A stretch of 64,000 bases of DNA from Tilletia caries (Eukaryota > Basidiomycota > Exobasidiomycetes > Tilletiales > Tilletiaceae), in the NCBI GenBank assembly GCA_032718865.1, contig JALUTQ010000018.1, positions 496,001 to 560,000 on the forward strand, in the 5' to 3' direction. A program made the position numbers and the translations under genes. Below, one piece after another: positions 1 through 11,327 of this stretch. How positions within the stretch are numbered: the stretch's first letter is position 1; the number at the start of each line of letters is the position of its first letter. Below the pieces are notes generated by a model. That model was given only the letters and a program-made list of their open reading frames with translations, was not told where the DNA came from and did no database searches.

Positions 1-2348
1 ATGCAGCTATGTCACATAGCTCATAAACCTTTGTTCTTCAACGTACAGGCCGTCGTTGTTTGCCTTTCGATCGCGTTGAACCTGAGGAGCGAGCGTATGA
101 ATCGATTCCAGACTGTGTTCGGTCTCATCCTCAGGCTCAAGCATGCGCCGAAAAGCATACAAACAATGCTCAATCGCCTTGGAGTCGCTACCAGTCGGGA
201 CACCAGCTCGCGTCATTTGGTGCACTTCAATAAACTGGCACTTGCGAAAGCTCAGTCCCTGATGAAGGATGTCGACGCCGTTCACGTTCTTCTCTACGAC
301 AATGTAGACATATACGTGCAAGAGCGATCAAACCAAGTCACTTCGAACACTCGAATGGTCAATTTAACAAGTCGCACGTATGTCCAGCTTCCAAAGTCTT
401 TTTCTTCTGCGGCACTTTCCACTACCATCCTTTCCGCCCTTGACGCCCCGCGCAGTTTGGACGAGGACGAATTCATGGGCAAAAGTGCCTTTCTTCGAAG
501 CGCTGGGCAGTACTTCCTGGCACGAGAGCTTTTGGATGTCAAGAAGGCATCTATCGACGTTCAAAACAAGCATACACAGCGTACAATTCAACTTCTGCGG
601 GAATATAAGGAAGCCTGTCAAAACGCGCATCGTCTGGACGAAATCGAAGCAGCTCAATGGCAGCTTGCTCCTCTTCCTTTGATCGAGGCAAACGAAGGGA
701 GCATAGACGGTAATCTGGCCGTGCTCGAGGACAGCTCAATCACTTTGCGCATATACGACGAGGTAGAAGTCCCGACCAACGTACCCTCTTCCCAGGCCGA
801 TCAATCTGCGCCTGAAGCAACAAAGTGGGAGCTGCTCCGGACCAGCGTATTGCCAGAGGGAAACGTCTTGCTCGTTGTCGGAGACCTGAAAACTCACAGG
901 AATGTTGAAGCAGGGTTGAAGGCACGTCGGCAGCATGTCAAAGCGGAAGACAAATACAACTTTGTCCGTTCTTCCTCAGCTCCCTGGCATTTGCACTTGA
1001 ATTGGGTTTGGGCGATCTTCAAGATCCACTTCGCAACAAATAAAGTAGGATATGCCGCCAGCCTCGAGCGTCTTCGTGATGCGCTACGCCGCGGAAAATC
1101 TGCGTTGCGAGAGGAAGAGCCACTTTACAATGAAGCCTGGAATTTGATCAAGCACACATTCAGCGGGTGGATTCGTTACCTTTTCCGGTGAGTCGCCTGG
1201 ATCATCGCCAAGGACCAGGCCTCTGAAATCCTGAAGTGTGAGGACTTACTCTTTGCCATTGTTGTCTTGGGATTGCGGTTTGCCGGTAGGACACAACTGG
1301 CCAAACAAAAAAAGGATCTGGCGAAATGGACCCCCACGAGCGTTGAAGCGATCCGCGAACTGGTTGACGGTGTGTGGGAGACGGTGTTCAGCGATTCCTC
1401 GGTACAAGCTCTCGAAGCCTGTCAGGATGAGGTCGGCCTGAACGCACGTCGATTTCTTCGGGATACCCTCTTGGCGCTGGAGTGGGACGACGCCTGTCGC
1501 AAAGGGGACGTTGGAAGAATGTTAGCCGCGCAGAAGTTTCTGGCCATCGCGTTCGCCGGCGTCGGGAAGCATCAGTACTCACAGGCATGCCTTGACGACA
1601 TTTGGGCCCATAAGGTGCTTCCTGCTGATACATGGCGGACGCTGGCTGCGGCTCGGCTCATCAACCGCTTCGGAGCACGTGAAAGCTTCATCGGGGCAGA
1701 TTTTTTTATCAAGAACATCTGAACAAGGAACTACAGGTCAGTGGCAAAGCTACACGCTGTGTATACACTCTGCTTCTCAGTATCTGGGCTGACTCACGGA
1801 TCCCAATCTCTCAGCGCACCGATACTACGCACGGAGCAGCAACAGTTGTTGCGCGGTTGCGAGACTCGTTCTCCGCAGTATGCGAGATCTCCAGGTCGCT
1901 ACACGGCGCACATGCGTACCTGTTCGACGAGAACGGCCGAAATCTGGAGAGAGAGAGCAAATTTGTCAAAGACATCGAGCGGATTTCGAATTTGGCACAA
2001 CAAGATCGACTGTTTGACGCACGGCAGGGTAGACTTTCAGATGCGACACTGGCTCAGCGAGCAGCCCAACGGCCAAAGGAAAACGCTGCCGGAGTGCCGA
2101 GTGGAATAGATCTGCTCGCAGACTTGGTTTCGGCGAAGTGCGGCGACGATGCTCTCGAACGGGGTTTGTTGTATTTGCGGGCGAGGGGCTTACGTCGGTG
2201 GACCAAGGTGCGGAAAGCGTGGGACAGGCTCGATGGCTTGCCGAGCTCGGACGACGACAACGATCATCAGAACGAGACATCGTTTGTCAGTGCCCAGATC
2301 ATCCTAGCCCAAGAAATTCAGTTCATAGACACTCATTCAGCACACTGA
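1..2348 (+). pseudogene. DUF6589-family protein, interrupted, 5' end outside window
   Basis: This reads as a basidiomycete DUF6589-type protein, a family of unknown function commonly associated with transposon-rich regions. Family-like signs, recognised from memory, are a LLYDN segment (about residues 97-101), a VVGDLKTHRN stretch, PWHLHLNWVWAIFKIHF before position 1100 and ALEWDDACRKGDVGRM at 1480-1530. The frame is open from 1 to 1188, meets TGA at 1189-1191, then stays open in the same frame to 1722. The TGA sits inside a GTGAGT donor at 1188; removing 1188-1289 (102 nt, ending CGGTAG) keeps frame, so it may be an intron. At a run of seven T (1701-1707) the frame then shifts: QEHLNKELQ, typical of the family, is encoded from 1710 in another frame that runs open to the stop at 2346-2348. 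The T run needs -2 or +1 to join. The ATG at position 1 is probably not the true start. Confidence is good for the family, moderate for the broken state. Confidence 0.7.
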
Positions 2349-2349
2349 C

Positions 2350-3597
2350 CTCTGTGTTCAAAGTGTCGGCGTTAAGTGCGACTGCCGATATACCAGCTGC
2401 GCGCAGCAACTCGACCTGTTGATGTCCAGAAAATCAGAGCCTAGCATGGTGACAGGCTGAGAGCAGACGATTCACTACCATCGACCATGCCTACCTGCTG
2501 TTTCTCGATCTCTTTTAGTGCGGTCATGACGAGAATTTTGGCCTTTGGCAGTATGAGTGGTATGTAGTACCAGATCATGCTCTTGCCTGAGCCCGTCCCG
2601 GCGGCAACAACGCCGTCCATCCCAGCGATGATGCGGTACACGGTCTCGACCTGCCATGGCTTCGGTATAAAATTCATGTTGTGCATGGCAGCGCGCACTG
2701 CCGCGGTGAGGACGTGTAGCGGAGGCAACTGGCTTGCGGATGATCGAGATACATGTATGCTACGCTCCGATCCTGTGTGTATCAGAAAGTGTAAAGATTG
2801 AAGGAGGTTCATTCACAAAATCACACGACGACTAGGGAGGGGTGAAGGGATAGCTCACGTTTGCGTTTCATGCTATTGGTGCTTTCTTCCGGCAGCGCCG
2901 CCGAACTTCCGGACGCTTGAACTGACTCTGCACCCATCACCGTCGCCGTCGTCGGCGCTGCTGCTGCTTCTGGTGCTGAGTCGGGTCCGTGCCGAGCGTG
3001 AGGGAGCTCGGTCACTGCAGATGGCGGGCGAGGTGCGGCAGAGGGGCGTGGTTCATGGGCAGAGAGGCTCTGCGCGAGCGCACACAAAGCATCTGCGCCA
3101 ATCTGATCATTGTTCAAGGAAGGGGAACTGTAGAACAATGTGTAGGAGTGTCACTTGTCAGTGATCAACATTCAACATGCGCGGGGCGTCTGTGTACGCA
3201 ACGTAGATAGGAGCGCGTCCGCGTTGCACCAGTCCCATCTACTCACACATTCTCCACCTGATCCGAACCGCGTAGCGCACAGCTTGGTCCGTGGGGAAGA
3301 TCGTACGAGTCTAAACGAGGTCTCTGGCACACAAAGAGAAGGAAATGATGTCGGTCAGCTGCATGTGGTTTGAGGCGTGGGATGACCCAGCATGACACCG
3401 AGATACTGACCTTTGAGCCCCGAGACGAACCATCTTCTTCATCGACGTCGAGTGCGAGCGCAAGGGCAACCACAGCGGCAGTGGCGGCTTGAGGTATGGA
3501 TGCTGCTTGCTGTGGAACGCTGACTATGGCGGCCAAAGGCGTCCGAGACGTTCCGCTTGATGATTGAGGTGTCCCGGGCATAGCTGTGTGATGAGAG
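2350..3597 (-). pseudogene. RecQ-like DNA helicase, N-terminal part only
   Basis: On the minus strand I can join exons 3597-3411, 3323-3247, 3127-2859, 2772-2495 and 2415-2350; all junctions keep phase with GT-AG introns of about 79-120 nt. The first three exons encode a low-complexity Ser/Ala/Pro region. The fourth gives PKPWQVETVYRI followed by the Walker A motif AGTGSGKS, as in superfamily 2 RecQ helicases, and KILVMTALKEIEKQQ. The fifth gives VELLRAAGISAVALN, matching the segment after motif Ia. Beyond 2350 no DEAH box, helicase C domain or RQC domain is found, so the enzyme lacks most of its motor and cannot be active as it stands. Its last recognisable exon stops two bases from the stop codon of the converging DUF6589 gene. 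The true start is not settled; a further exon near 3680-3790 looks coding but does not join in phase. Confidence 0.62.
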
Positions 3598-4184
3598 CTG
3601 TAGATCATGCGTGGCTCAGTACGGTGTGCTTTGGCATTCAATGATGCAAGCATAAGGCGACAAAGAACTCACTGGCCGTCCAGAAGGCAGAGACGTAGGC
3701 GGGAGAGCGCGACAGTTGCTGTGCCGAGGAAGGCGTCCATTCTCGCGACAGTTGCGTCGGAGGCCGCTGTTCTGTACGATGGGAGTCAAAGCATGAGGCA
3801 AAGGATCAGCTGGGCATAATGACAAGCGCAGCACGTCCCCTACGGCCTACTCACAAGTCACAGCTGGGCGAGAGTCCGAGAGAGCCGAGAGTGACGACGG
3901 ATGGCATCCAGCAGGCTGCTGAGCCTGGTGAGTGGTGGCGAGGAGCGTACTGCGATCACTGGTTGGAGACTTGTAGTGTCCGGATCTGGTTATCATGATC
4001 GGGCCTTACAAAGAGAAAAAAATCGTATGTGGTGACAAGTTGGGTCGGTTGTAATTGGGACTTCCAGCCAAAACTGGGTCGAGTGCGTCCAGACCGTCTC
4101 CACGGGATCCTGTCCTGTCATCACGTGCGTGCGACGGTCTGGTGTGACCAGACTAGCTCTTGTAGCTTGAGCTTTTTGACTTCC
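3598..4184. other. No confident gene; possible upstream RecQ exon
   Basis: Minus-strand sequence at about 3680-3790 ends in a CCAGTGAGT donor and has one codon-like frame (Gln/Pro/Ser-rich), so it may be an upstream exon of the RecQ-like gene, but phase does not match the next exon. Nothing else was found. Confidence 0.3.
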
Positions 4185-4550
4185 TCAGCATTTATGCTTC
4201 GAGCTTTATTGGGCTTTCCTCCTCGCATTTATGCGAGTTGAGCTAATCTATTTCTCGCGACCTAGGTCGTTTGAGCACATTGGGAGGTTTTCATGAGCAT
4301 ATTTGATATCGGGAGGTTCTCACTACTCATTACTCAGCAATTATTGCCTCGAGCGTTATTGGGCTTTCCTCCTCGCATTCATGCGAGTTGAGCTAATTTA
4401 TTTCTCCCGACCTAGGTCGTTTGAGCATATTGGGAGTTTCTCAGCATTTATTGCTTTGAGCGTTGGGCTTTCTTCCTCGCATTTATGCGAGTCGAGCCAA
4501 TCTATCTCTCGCGACATGGGTCGTTTGAGCATATTGTGAGGGACCTATAT
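4185..4550 (+). repeat. Three-copy imperfect tandem repeat
   Basis: A unit containing TTGGGCTTTCCTCCTCGCAT, then ATGCGAGTTGAGC, then CGACCTAGGTCGTTTGAGCA starts at 4209, 4359 and 4463 (spacing 150 and 104 bases). Copies differ by a few substitutions. The unit includes the palindrome CGACCTAGGTCG. No coding frame is seen. Confidence 0.8.
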
Positions 4551-4887
4551 TACTATTTTTGATTTTTTTTTTCAATACATACACTGACTGAGGGACTTAT
4601 GAGGTGTCCGAGGGCTATCCCGATTCCGCCCGTGAGCCATTCCTGACCCGTCTCTCTACGCGGCAGTTTCCCACGGTAGCGTTACATGCAATCTCAAGCT
4701 ACTCTTGATCGATGATCAACGACGAACTTGCGATGGAGTCTCAGGGAGATGAGGTGCTTGAAGAACGTATGTCACCGTTAGGTAGGGTGGGGCATCTTGG
4801 ACGCTCCAGACGTATCGTCCCATAATTCGAACGTTCTCCAGGTAGGGCAGCTCGATGACTTTTTCTTGCAGGAAACCGACATACCGT
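4551..4887. other. Non-coding flank of the hAT-like element
   Basis: No confident gene. A short open stretch at 4851-4895 (GQLDDFFLQETDIPYST) would continue in frame across the empty target site of the inserted element, but no upstream exon joins it in phase. Confidence 0.3.
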
Positions 4888-5776
4888 ATTCAACGCAGTG
4901 ATCATCACCTTTTGTCATACATATGAAGTCATATTATGCATATGACAGAATTATGACAAAAAAATTGTCATAGTCATATGACAGGTTTATGACAAAGTCT
5001 CATTGTCATCTTTATGGCCATAATGCCTCCCGTGGCTGTCATATGACAGCTTTATGACAGAAATATGACATAGTTTTCCCGCCCTAAATTCTGTCATATT
5101 CTGTCATATGACAATGCAGAACATATGCCTTATGTATGACAGTATTCTGACAAAACGTCCACAGCCGGGCCGAAAAGATGCATAATTCTGTCATATGGTC
5201 GTGCATAATCATGTCATATTCTTGGCAAATCTGACATTTTATATGACCTGAGCTCTAAATTCTGGTCAGGCTCACCGCTCAGGCGCCGAGTGCCTGGCAT
5301 TTTTCAGAATAAAATTAAGCGTTTTTGGCATCTTCCGTGTCTCCGGCATCCCCCCTGGGCCCTGCCCCTTCTCCCGATACAAAAACGCTCCGGAGCTCAA
5401 GATGGCTCCCAAGTCCCAACATGTTACATGTTCCGCAGCAAGCTTCACGCGCCTGTTCTGGATGGCTGGATATGAGGTGAAAACTGCGCCAACCTGAAAG
5501 AGGGAACGCGGCGACGCGGCTTGACGCGCTTCGCGGTTCACCACATGGCGAGACGCGCTTCGCCACGCGATATTACGGTCAACTCAGAGGCGGAAAGTTT
5601 GCTTACGTAATATGACAGAAATATGACAATTTTATGACTTCATATGACAGAAAAATGACATTTGCATAATGCATATATATGACATCGCCTTCCCAAAACT
5701 AGATTGTCATAATGCAGATATATGACATCGCCCAAAAAAATTTCATATATGCATCATAATGATCACTGATTCAACG
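4888..5776. mobile_element. Non-autonomous hAT-like element (MITE), 873 bp, with 8-bp target duplication
   Basis: The element spans 4896-5768. It is flanked by perfect 8-bp direct repeats ATTCAACG at 4888-4895 and 5769-5776. Its ends are inverted: CAGTGATCAT at the left and ATGATCACTG at the right. An 8-bp target duplication and CAGTG termini fit the hAT superfamily (known preference: 8 bp, termini YARNG). Both arms are packed with TGTCATATGACA/TTATGACA motifs in both orientations (about 4914-5250 and 5605-5735), typical of subterminal transposase-binding repeats. The centre (about 5260-5600) lacks the motif and is GC-richer. No transposase is encoded, so mobility would need a source in trans. 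The family assignment is inference; the duplication and inverted ends are directly visible. Confidence 0.88.
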
Positions 5777-7555
5777 ACTGCATCGTTTCAAACAACACGA
5801 CGACTCTATGTCAGAACTATGGATGGCTGAATGGCTCTGCCTGCTGACATGTCTAGTCTAATTTGCGGAGCATTCTGAGGTGCAGACCATATCTCCAAGT
5901 CTCGCAGACGTGTACAGGTGGCCGCCTACTGCTACCATCCAGCTAATGTTGGCCTGGAGGAGGTATTGAACGGTCAGAAGTCACAACTCGCTGACATGTC
6001 CTCTTCCTCTCCTTTTCGTTTTTGCCCAACGCTCTTTCGACTGATCTTCTGGCTCTCCCTATCCACTCCTTCACCAACTTCTCTCTGGATCGGCTTCCTA
6101 ACGAAGTGCCCTGCCACCGATGGCCAATGACCCCGTACGCTCAAGCTGATATCTTTTTCTTTCTCCTCAGGGCTCAGATCACGGTCCACGGCTGAGGCCT
6201 CAGATCTTTGCTGATCTCTCCCAACTCCTTCTGTGCAGGAGAGTGTTTCGTTGCTCACGCATATCATCGTTCTCTTCTCACTTTGCTGACAGTTGGCATT
6301 TGACCGTTGACGCTCGCATAGTCCGCACTGGCGTCTGGCCAATTGGCCATCGCCTCTCCGTCGCCATCAATCACAATCATTTACAATTTAAGACAGTGAG
6401 TCTTCAATCCCTCATACAGCCTCGTCCTTGTCATCTATCTCGGCCAAGTGTTCAATTTTTCAATCATCTGCAGCAGCGAAGCCACGTCCTCCCGCTTCGA
6501 CACTCGACAGCAGCTCGCTCGCGCGGGAGGTATCTTTCCGGCCTTGCCAGCTCGACCAAGACGGGCCGGCCCGTACTGCCTCGGGCATCACGCGTCCTCG
6601 GTCCTCCCGCTATCACGATTGCACCAGCTACACGGTCGCACACACAATCGGCCGGAACAGCTTCTTATTGGGTCAGCTGCAACCACGGCCGCTTAAGCCC
6701 GTACCCCCTTTCCGACGACCGTTCTGGCAGCAAGCTCGGTAGTCAAACGCGCCTCCGCTTGGACCACTTCCTCCTCAGCTTTGAGGCCTACGCCTCCCGC
6801 CCGCTCTGCTATCCTAGCCCGGTGCCGTCTCGATCTTGGCCGTCCCTGCCCCCTGGAGCAACTGTTATTGTCTCCCCGCCCATAGGGTTGGACCCCGGTC
6901 ATTTGAAGGTTGCCGTCGCCGCCTGCACCTGGTCTCGTCGCCCACTGGACTGCAGGCCTTACGGCGCCACCACCCGGAGCTCGTTCTGGATACCTCTGAC
7001 GTGCCATGCAGCTCATAAGCTACGGAATCAAGACAACTGAATCTTCTGGACACCTGTGCTCTGCTCTCCCTTCTTGAGCCGTTTGAGGTCTGAGGATGGG
7101 TCTCAACAGGTTATAGGGCCGAGGGGGGTTGCGATTATCATATGGCAGATTGTGAGAGGCAAGGAAAAAGGGAGGGAGGGAGGAGAAGAGAATCATCCTG
7201 ATATAATTCCACTCAAGGTTTAAGGTCAGCATGCTGAGGGACGATTGAATGGTTTTGGGCGAGGAGCCTTTGTGTATGGGACCTTCCAGTGACCTTGCGG
7301 TCTTTGATTGAAAACTTATGCCAGCTGTCTGCTGTATACAGTCAGAATGATCATCACGTTCGGACAAAGAAAGTGGATTAAGATGTTGATATCTGATAAC
7401 ATATCGAGCCTAAGAGATTGGAGAGGTAGATGATTGGAATTTGGAGACATTATTGAAGAGTCAAGAGTTGAGAGTCAAGAATCAGGACACAGAGCGAATA
7501 TATCGGAACAGTAAGAAATTTAGAAGGTGAGGTCTCGCGACCGAAATTCATTAAG
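5777..7555. other. Gene-poor stretch, possible short unassigned ORFs
   Basis: Plus-strand open frames exist at 6243-7040 (265 codons) and 6428-6742 (104 codons), rich in Ser, Pro and Arg, overlapping in different frames with no recognisable domain. They look like chance frames or a decayed gene. A minus-strand purine-rich patch at 7150-7200 and the 3' flank of the probable OB-type gene fill the rest. Confidence 0.25.
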
Positions 7556-9438
7556 TTAGCGTACGGAGACCGCCCTTTTTGCACCCATGACCTCTTTGCC
7601 TTCATCTTCTCGGCTACGTTTCTTCCCCTTTCCTTCCGCTGCTGCCGCTGCAGACGAACGCTCCGCGCTTCCTGCTGCCAATCCAAGGTCCGCTGGCTGT
7701 CGGGTGATCTGCTGGGCAAGAAGAACAAAGTTCTGACCAGATGTTTCCTCGGCGTTGACGTTTAATTCGATGTTCTGCCGGGATGCGGGATGATGTGCGG
7801 CGTCGCCGATGTACTGAGTAGGCGCAGTGAAAGCTGAAGTCGCTGCAATTTCTGGAGGCACGCTGCGTCCAGACTCGAGGGTTAGCTTTGGTGGAGATGG
7901 CGCAGCGATAGAGGTACCAGCTCCGGAGGAAGATCCAGCGGAGGGGTCTGCTGTCGTGATACCGAGCGTGTTCATGTATCGGGTCTGAATGCTGCTAGAC
8001 GTTTCTGCCGAGTTCGGGGGGGAGATGGACCTCCAGGGCCTCCACTTCTGTTAGGCGGTGGGCTGCAGAGATGCTCCAGGGTGATGACGATCTTGGCGAT
8101 GTCGTTATACTTGATCGTCTCTACCGTTCCGCGCACGCCCACGAAGCTTCCGACCGGGACTGTCCGATACTTTGCCCAACGCTTGTTGTCGATTGGAATG
8201 CGAACGTCCATCATAAACACCGTCACCTTCCCGTTCTGTATCATTGGAAGGAAAGGAAAGAGATGATCAGAAGAGTTCGTAACTGGTACTTTTGACGCAG
8301 GATGCTTGACTCACCGTCTCGGACACAATCTCCAGGCTAAAAAACCCAGCTGAAGTTTCAACCACTCGACCAACTCCTCGCACGCGCCATTGCAGAGAAA
8401 GACTCTGATTTATAAGGTAGGCAGGGTCCGTTTTATCTCCGTGTCGCGCCTCAAAGCGCCCTTCGTTCACGTCGATGCGGAGCGCCAGCTCCTCGAACGT
8501 GAGCGGTCCTGTGATACCGTAGATGATCTCTGCTGGAGGTGTATGGCCGTAGTTCCAGGCAAGGCGAACGTCATGAGTTTCTCCGTCGAGGGAATAGGCC
8601 CGACCGGCCACCTCGTTGTTGATCGCAGATTTGAGTACGAACCGATGCGACGTCTCGCAAAAAGCTGGTCAGAGGATTGACCTCTCTGGGTGCTTCAGAT
8701 GTGGTTCCTGGGCCCGGCTTTGAATCCCGTCCGAGAAGAGCGCTGCGCCACATTTCTTCTCGGTTGTTCTTTGACATCGATGCTGCTCGAGGTCCTTCGA
8801 CTCCAACTTGAAAAGAGTCCAAGGAAACAATGAGCGTGCCCTCTGAGTTTACCTTGGAAACAACTCCGCGGCCTCCAGCAAAGTTCCCGACTTGCAAGGG
8901 CATGATGTTGGCCGCTGGCTTCAAGTCGAAGCGAATCGTACCCCGCTTTGTGCCTTCGGTCTGTAGTATCACGGCGAAGAATGTAGATATGAGCAAGCGT
9001 TAAGGGTTTATACGTTTCTAATCATAGAAGGCTCTCACCAAGAAGGTCACTGTTGCGATAGTGAATGATGTTTCTGACACAGAAACCACCCGTCCAAATG
9101 CACGGATGTACATAGGAAGGAACGAAATGTGCCTCGCCATGTAGTCTGGATCGGTAGCCGCGCCTGGGCGAACTTCGACTTCCGAGCGAGCAAAGAAAAG
9201 CTCGACTCCGGTTTGAGGGCTAGCGACCATAAATGTCCCTAGAATGATCGAACCCTCCACAGGACGCTCATCGCGCCACCAGCCGTGCAGAAGGACGCTG
9301 ATCATATCGCCGTCTCCGATCTTGGCGAGACTTTTTGATGAGAGCATAGTCCTTCTTGCGCGGGTTGTCCTGGATCTCGATGACGGGAAATTGGTGAAAT
9401 ATCTCGCAGTATGAGTTGTACTGACTAAGCTCGGCCAT
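7556..9438 (-). CDS. Protein with two tandem probable OB-fold repeats, beside Helitron; frameshifted
   Basis: I do not recognise a named family. Start ATG at 9438 (MAELSQYNSY). Exons 9438-9039, 8960-8315 and from 8235. Two tandem repeats are visible: each has TDPxY, about 20 residues later GRVV, an intron, then a beta-rich stretch and RGxVxxxxxxxxxxIxxL (TDPDY...FGRVVSVS...GGRGVVSKV and TDPAY...VGRVVETS...GVRGTVETI). The introns fall at equivalent points, so the halves arose by duplication. Glycine-punctuated beta patterns suggest OB folds and single-strand DNA or RNA binding (inference). The C-terminus is Ala/Ser-rich and ends with a basic KKRSRED segment. Two +1 shifts are needed, at T5 9332-9336 and A5 8659-8663, both fixed by reading four bases. 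A third disturbance at G7 8016-8022 may instead be a 41-nt intron. About 570 residues. Confidence 0.62.
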
Positions 9439-9921
9439 ATTGATTGTTGATTGTCAGAATGGGGGGAGGATGAGTGTGCTGTGCGCTGGGTGATTCTGGG
9501 GAGAATGAAGAGGTATGTGGATGTGGGTGCTGTGAAAATCAACTGGGTACACTCAGGCAGACTCCCGCTTTTAATATGTAATGCATGCTGCTGGGCGGCA
9601 TCATGTCACCCATCGCCGTCAATAAGGCCGCAACTGGCTTGCAACATGTTACATGATGCATAAAAACGTTGTAGTACCTCATCCACAATGCACATGAAAT
9701 CGTATCACGTCTCATCACTCACGTCGAACTCTAAGGGCTGTAGCGCTTGACTACCGAGGACCGAGACCCGAGTTCGCTCACACATGCTGACATGAGGTGT
9801 TACAATCTGGCAGGAACGTTATATCAAGTAGCGACGGTCGGACGGACCCAAAGTCTGTAGCCACTGCCACAGGTGCATCGTCATCAATGTTTTACTCATT
9901 GCAGCAGAGCATGTTCTGGTG

Positions 9922-11033
9922 TCATGTCCCAAATGATGTGCTCTGGCCTCTGCGTGTCTCAATGATATCAATGCGGACAGCGGAGACAACAAATGAAAGA
10001 AAGAGAAGTATGCATAACATCGGGAGGCGGTAGGTCCAAGAGCTCAGGCAGTCAATTTCCTTCGCGGGTCGTCTCCCGCGAGCTGCTAGCAACTCCTTGC
10101 GGTGGAGCACGATGCGAAACAACACACTGGGGAGCGAGAACGTTAAGTCGGTCGTTTAGCAGAGATTGGACCAAATTTCGAGACTGGATCACTGGATTAA
10201 CAGTAACGTACTTGATCGGGTATCCATCGCTGCCGTATGGAAGCAAAGATGTCTCCGGAACTGTTCACACGCTGTATGAAAAGTGCAATAACGATCAGCG
10301 GACAGTGGATACTGGGTCATCTTGGCGAGATCGTGCCGACGTTCAGAACTGACCTTTCGTATAGCACCGTCCATCCACTGAAGGAAAGGACAAAAAGAAG
10401 GTCAATGGTTAACTGCTGGTCAATGGTCGCCTAAAAAGGAAAAAAAGCATACTGACCTCTAGTTCATATTCGTCCTTGATCTGACCTGCCGCTGTCTCCA
10501 ACTCCTCTGAACGCGTTTTTGGGCGGATCGGTCCGTTTGCTGGGCGGTTCCTGCTCATCATCGGCTGAGGCGTAAGAGTCTGAGTCGCTGAGCTCAAGCA
10601 ATTTGGCCTTCGCGTGCGCCAATCGACTGCTTTGGGTGTGTTGCAGAGCCGCCAAACGTGCACTACGCCGAGGCTGTTCAGGGTCCACGCGCGTCCGACC
10701 ACGACGTTTGAGGCTGTGAGCGCTGAGCTTGGAAGATGACGTTGAATCCGTGTTGGAGTCATCTGAGACTCCGTCCGTGAAAGAAGCAGTTCCTTCTGAA
10801 GCGTCTGGTGATCCGGTAGACTGCGTCACGTCCTCATTGTCGGAAACAATGAACTGAACAATTGACGTATCCGAGTCCGCCGATGAATCAGATTCGTCTC
10901 CTTCCGTGTCTGGTGCCGACTGGGAAGATGCAGTTCCGATCGAATCTCCGCTAGGTTCTGAAGAAAGACTCGTCAAGGTAGATTGAGAGCTTGAGGAGTC
11001 GTCCTCTTCAGCTTCTTCGATAACATAGTTCAT
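9922..11033 (-). CDS. Acidic Ser-rich protein beside Helitron, frameshifted
   Basis: Unrecognised family. Start ATG at 11033. The first exon (11033-10457) encodes a very acidic, Ser/Asp-rich segment (EEAEEDDSSSS and several SDSD patches), then RRSARLAAL, seen in chromatin-linked proteins, and a coiled-coil-like SEELETAAGQIKDEYELE. The frame shifts at T5 10516-10520 on the plus strand (A5 in the message); reading four restores the Glu-rich helix and gives phase 0 at the GTCAGT donor. Further exons 10377-10354 (8 codons) and 10271-10212 (20 codons) follow in phase. The last exon is uncertain: either it starts at the CAG acceptor and stops at 10052, or it starts after CGCAAG and gives ELLAARGRRPAKEIDCL with a stop at 9922. 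It lies between the Helitron and the OB-type gene on the same strand, so it may be Helitron cargo or an accessory gene. Confidence 0.5.
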
Positions 11034-11327
11034 ATCGATTTGCGATGCAGAGGTGGCCGCGTTTGTGATGTCTTGGGGATTTTAGGGCTGATTGCTGAAC
11101 TATGGACATTATATATTCATACTCATGCATCAAGAGACGCGTAAGCAACTCCATCACAGAGATCAATGATGAAACGTGAGACAAATGAGACCTACAGGAT
11201 GTGTGATACATTTCCTCAACAGATACGTTGGTTTGCATTACTACTACATCATGCCAGGCAACATGACAGAATTGGGTCACTGCGATTTGCGAAGCAACAG
11301 AGAGGAAACATTACGCTAAAGTGCAGA

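Noticed and set aside
4896..5768. CRISPR-like array, because of the repeated TGTCATATGACA motif
   Set aside because: Motifs are irregularly spaced and in both orientations, in a eukaryotic genome, inside an element with inverted ends and a target duplication.
6243..7040. 265-codon plus-strand frame
   Set aside because: Overlaps another frame of similar quality, has no domain and no clear splice context; listed only as a possible ORF region.
8016..8022. G7 run in the probable OB-type gene as a certain frameshift
   Set aside because: A 41-nt GT-AG intron across it would also restore frame, so it is not counted with the seven clear cases.
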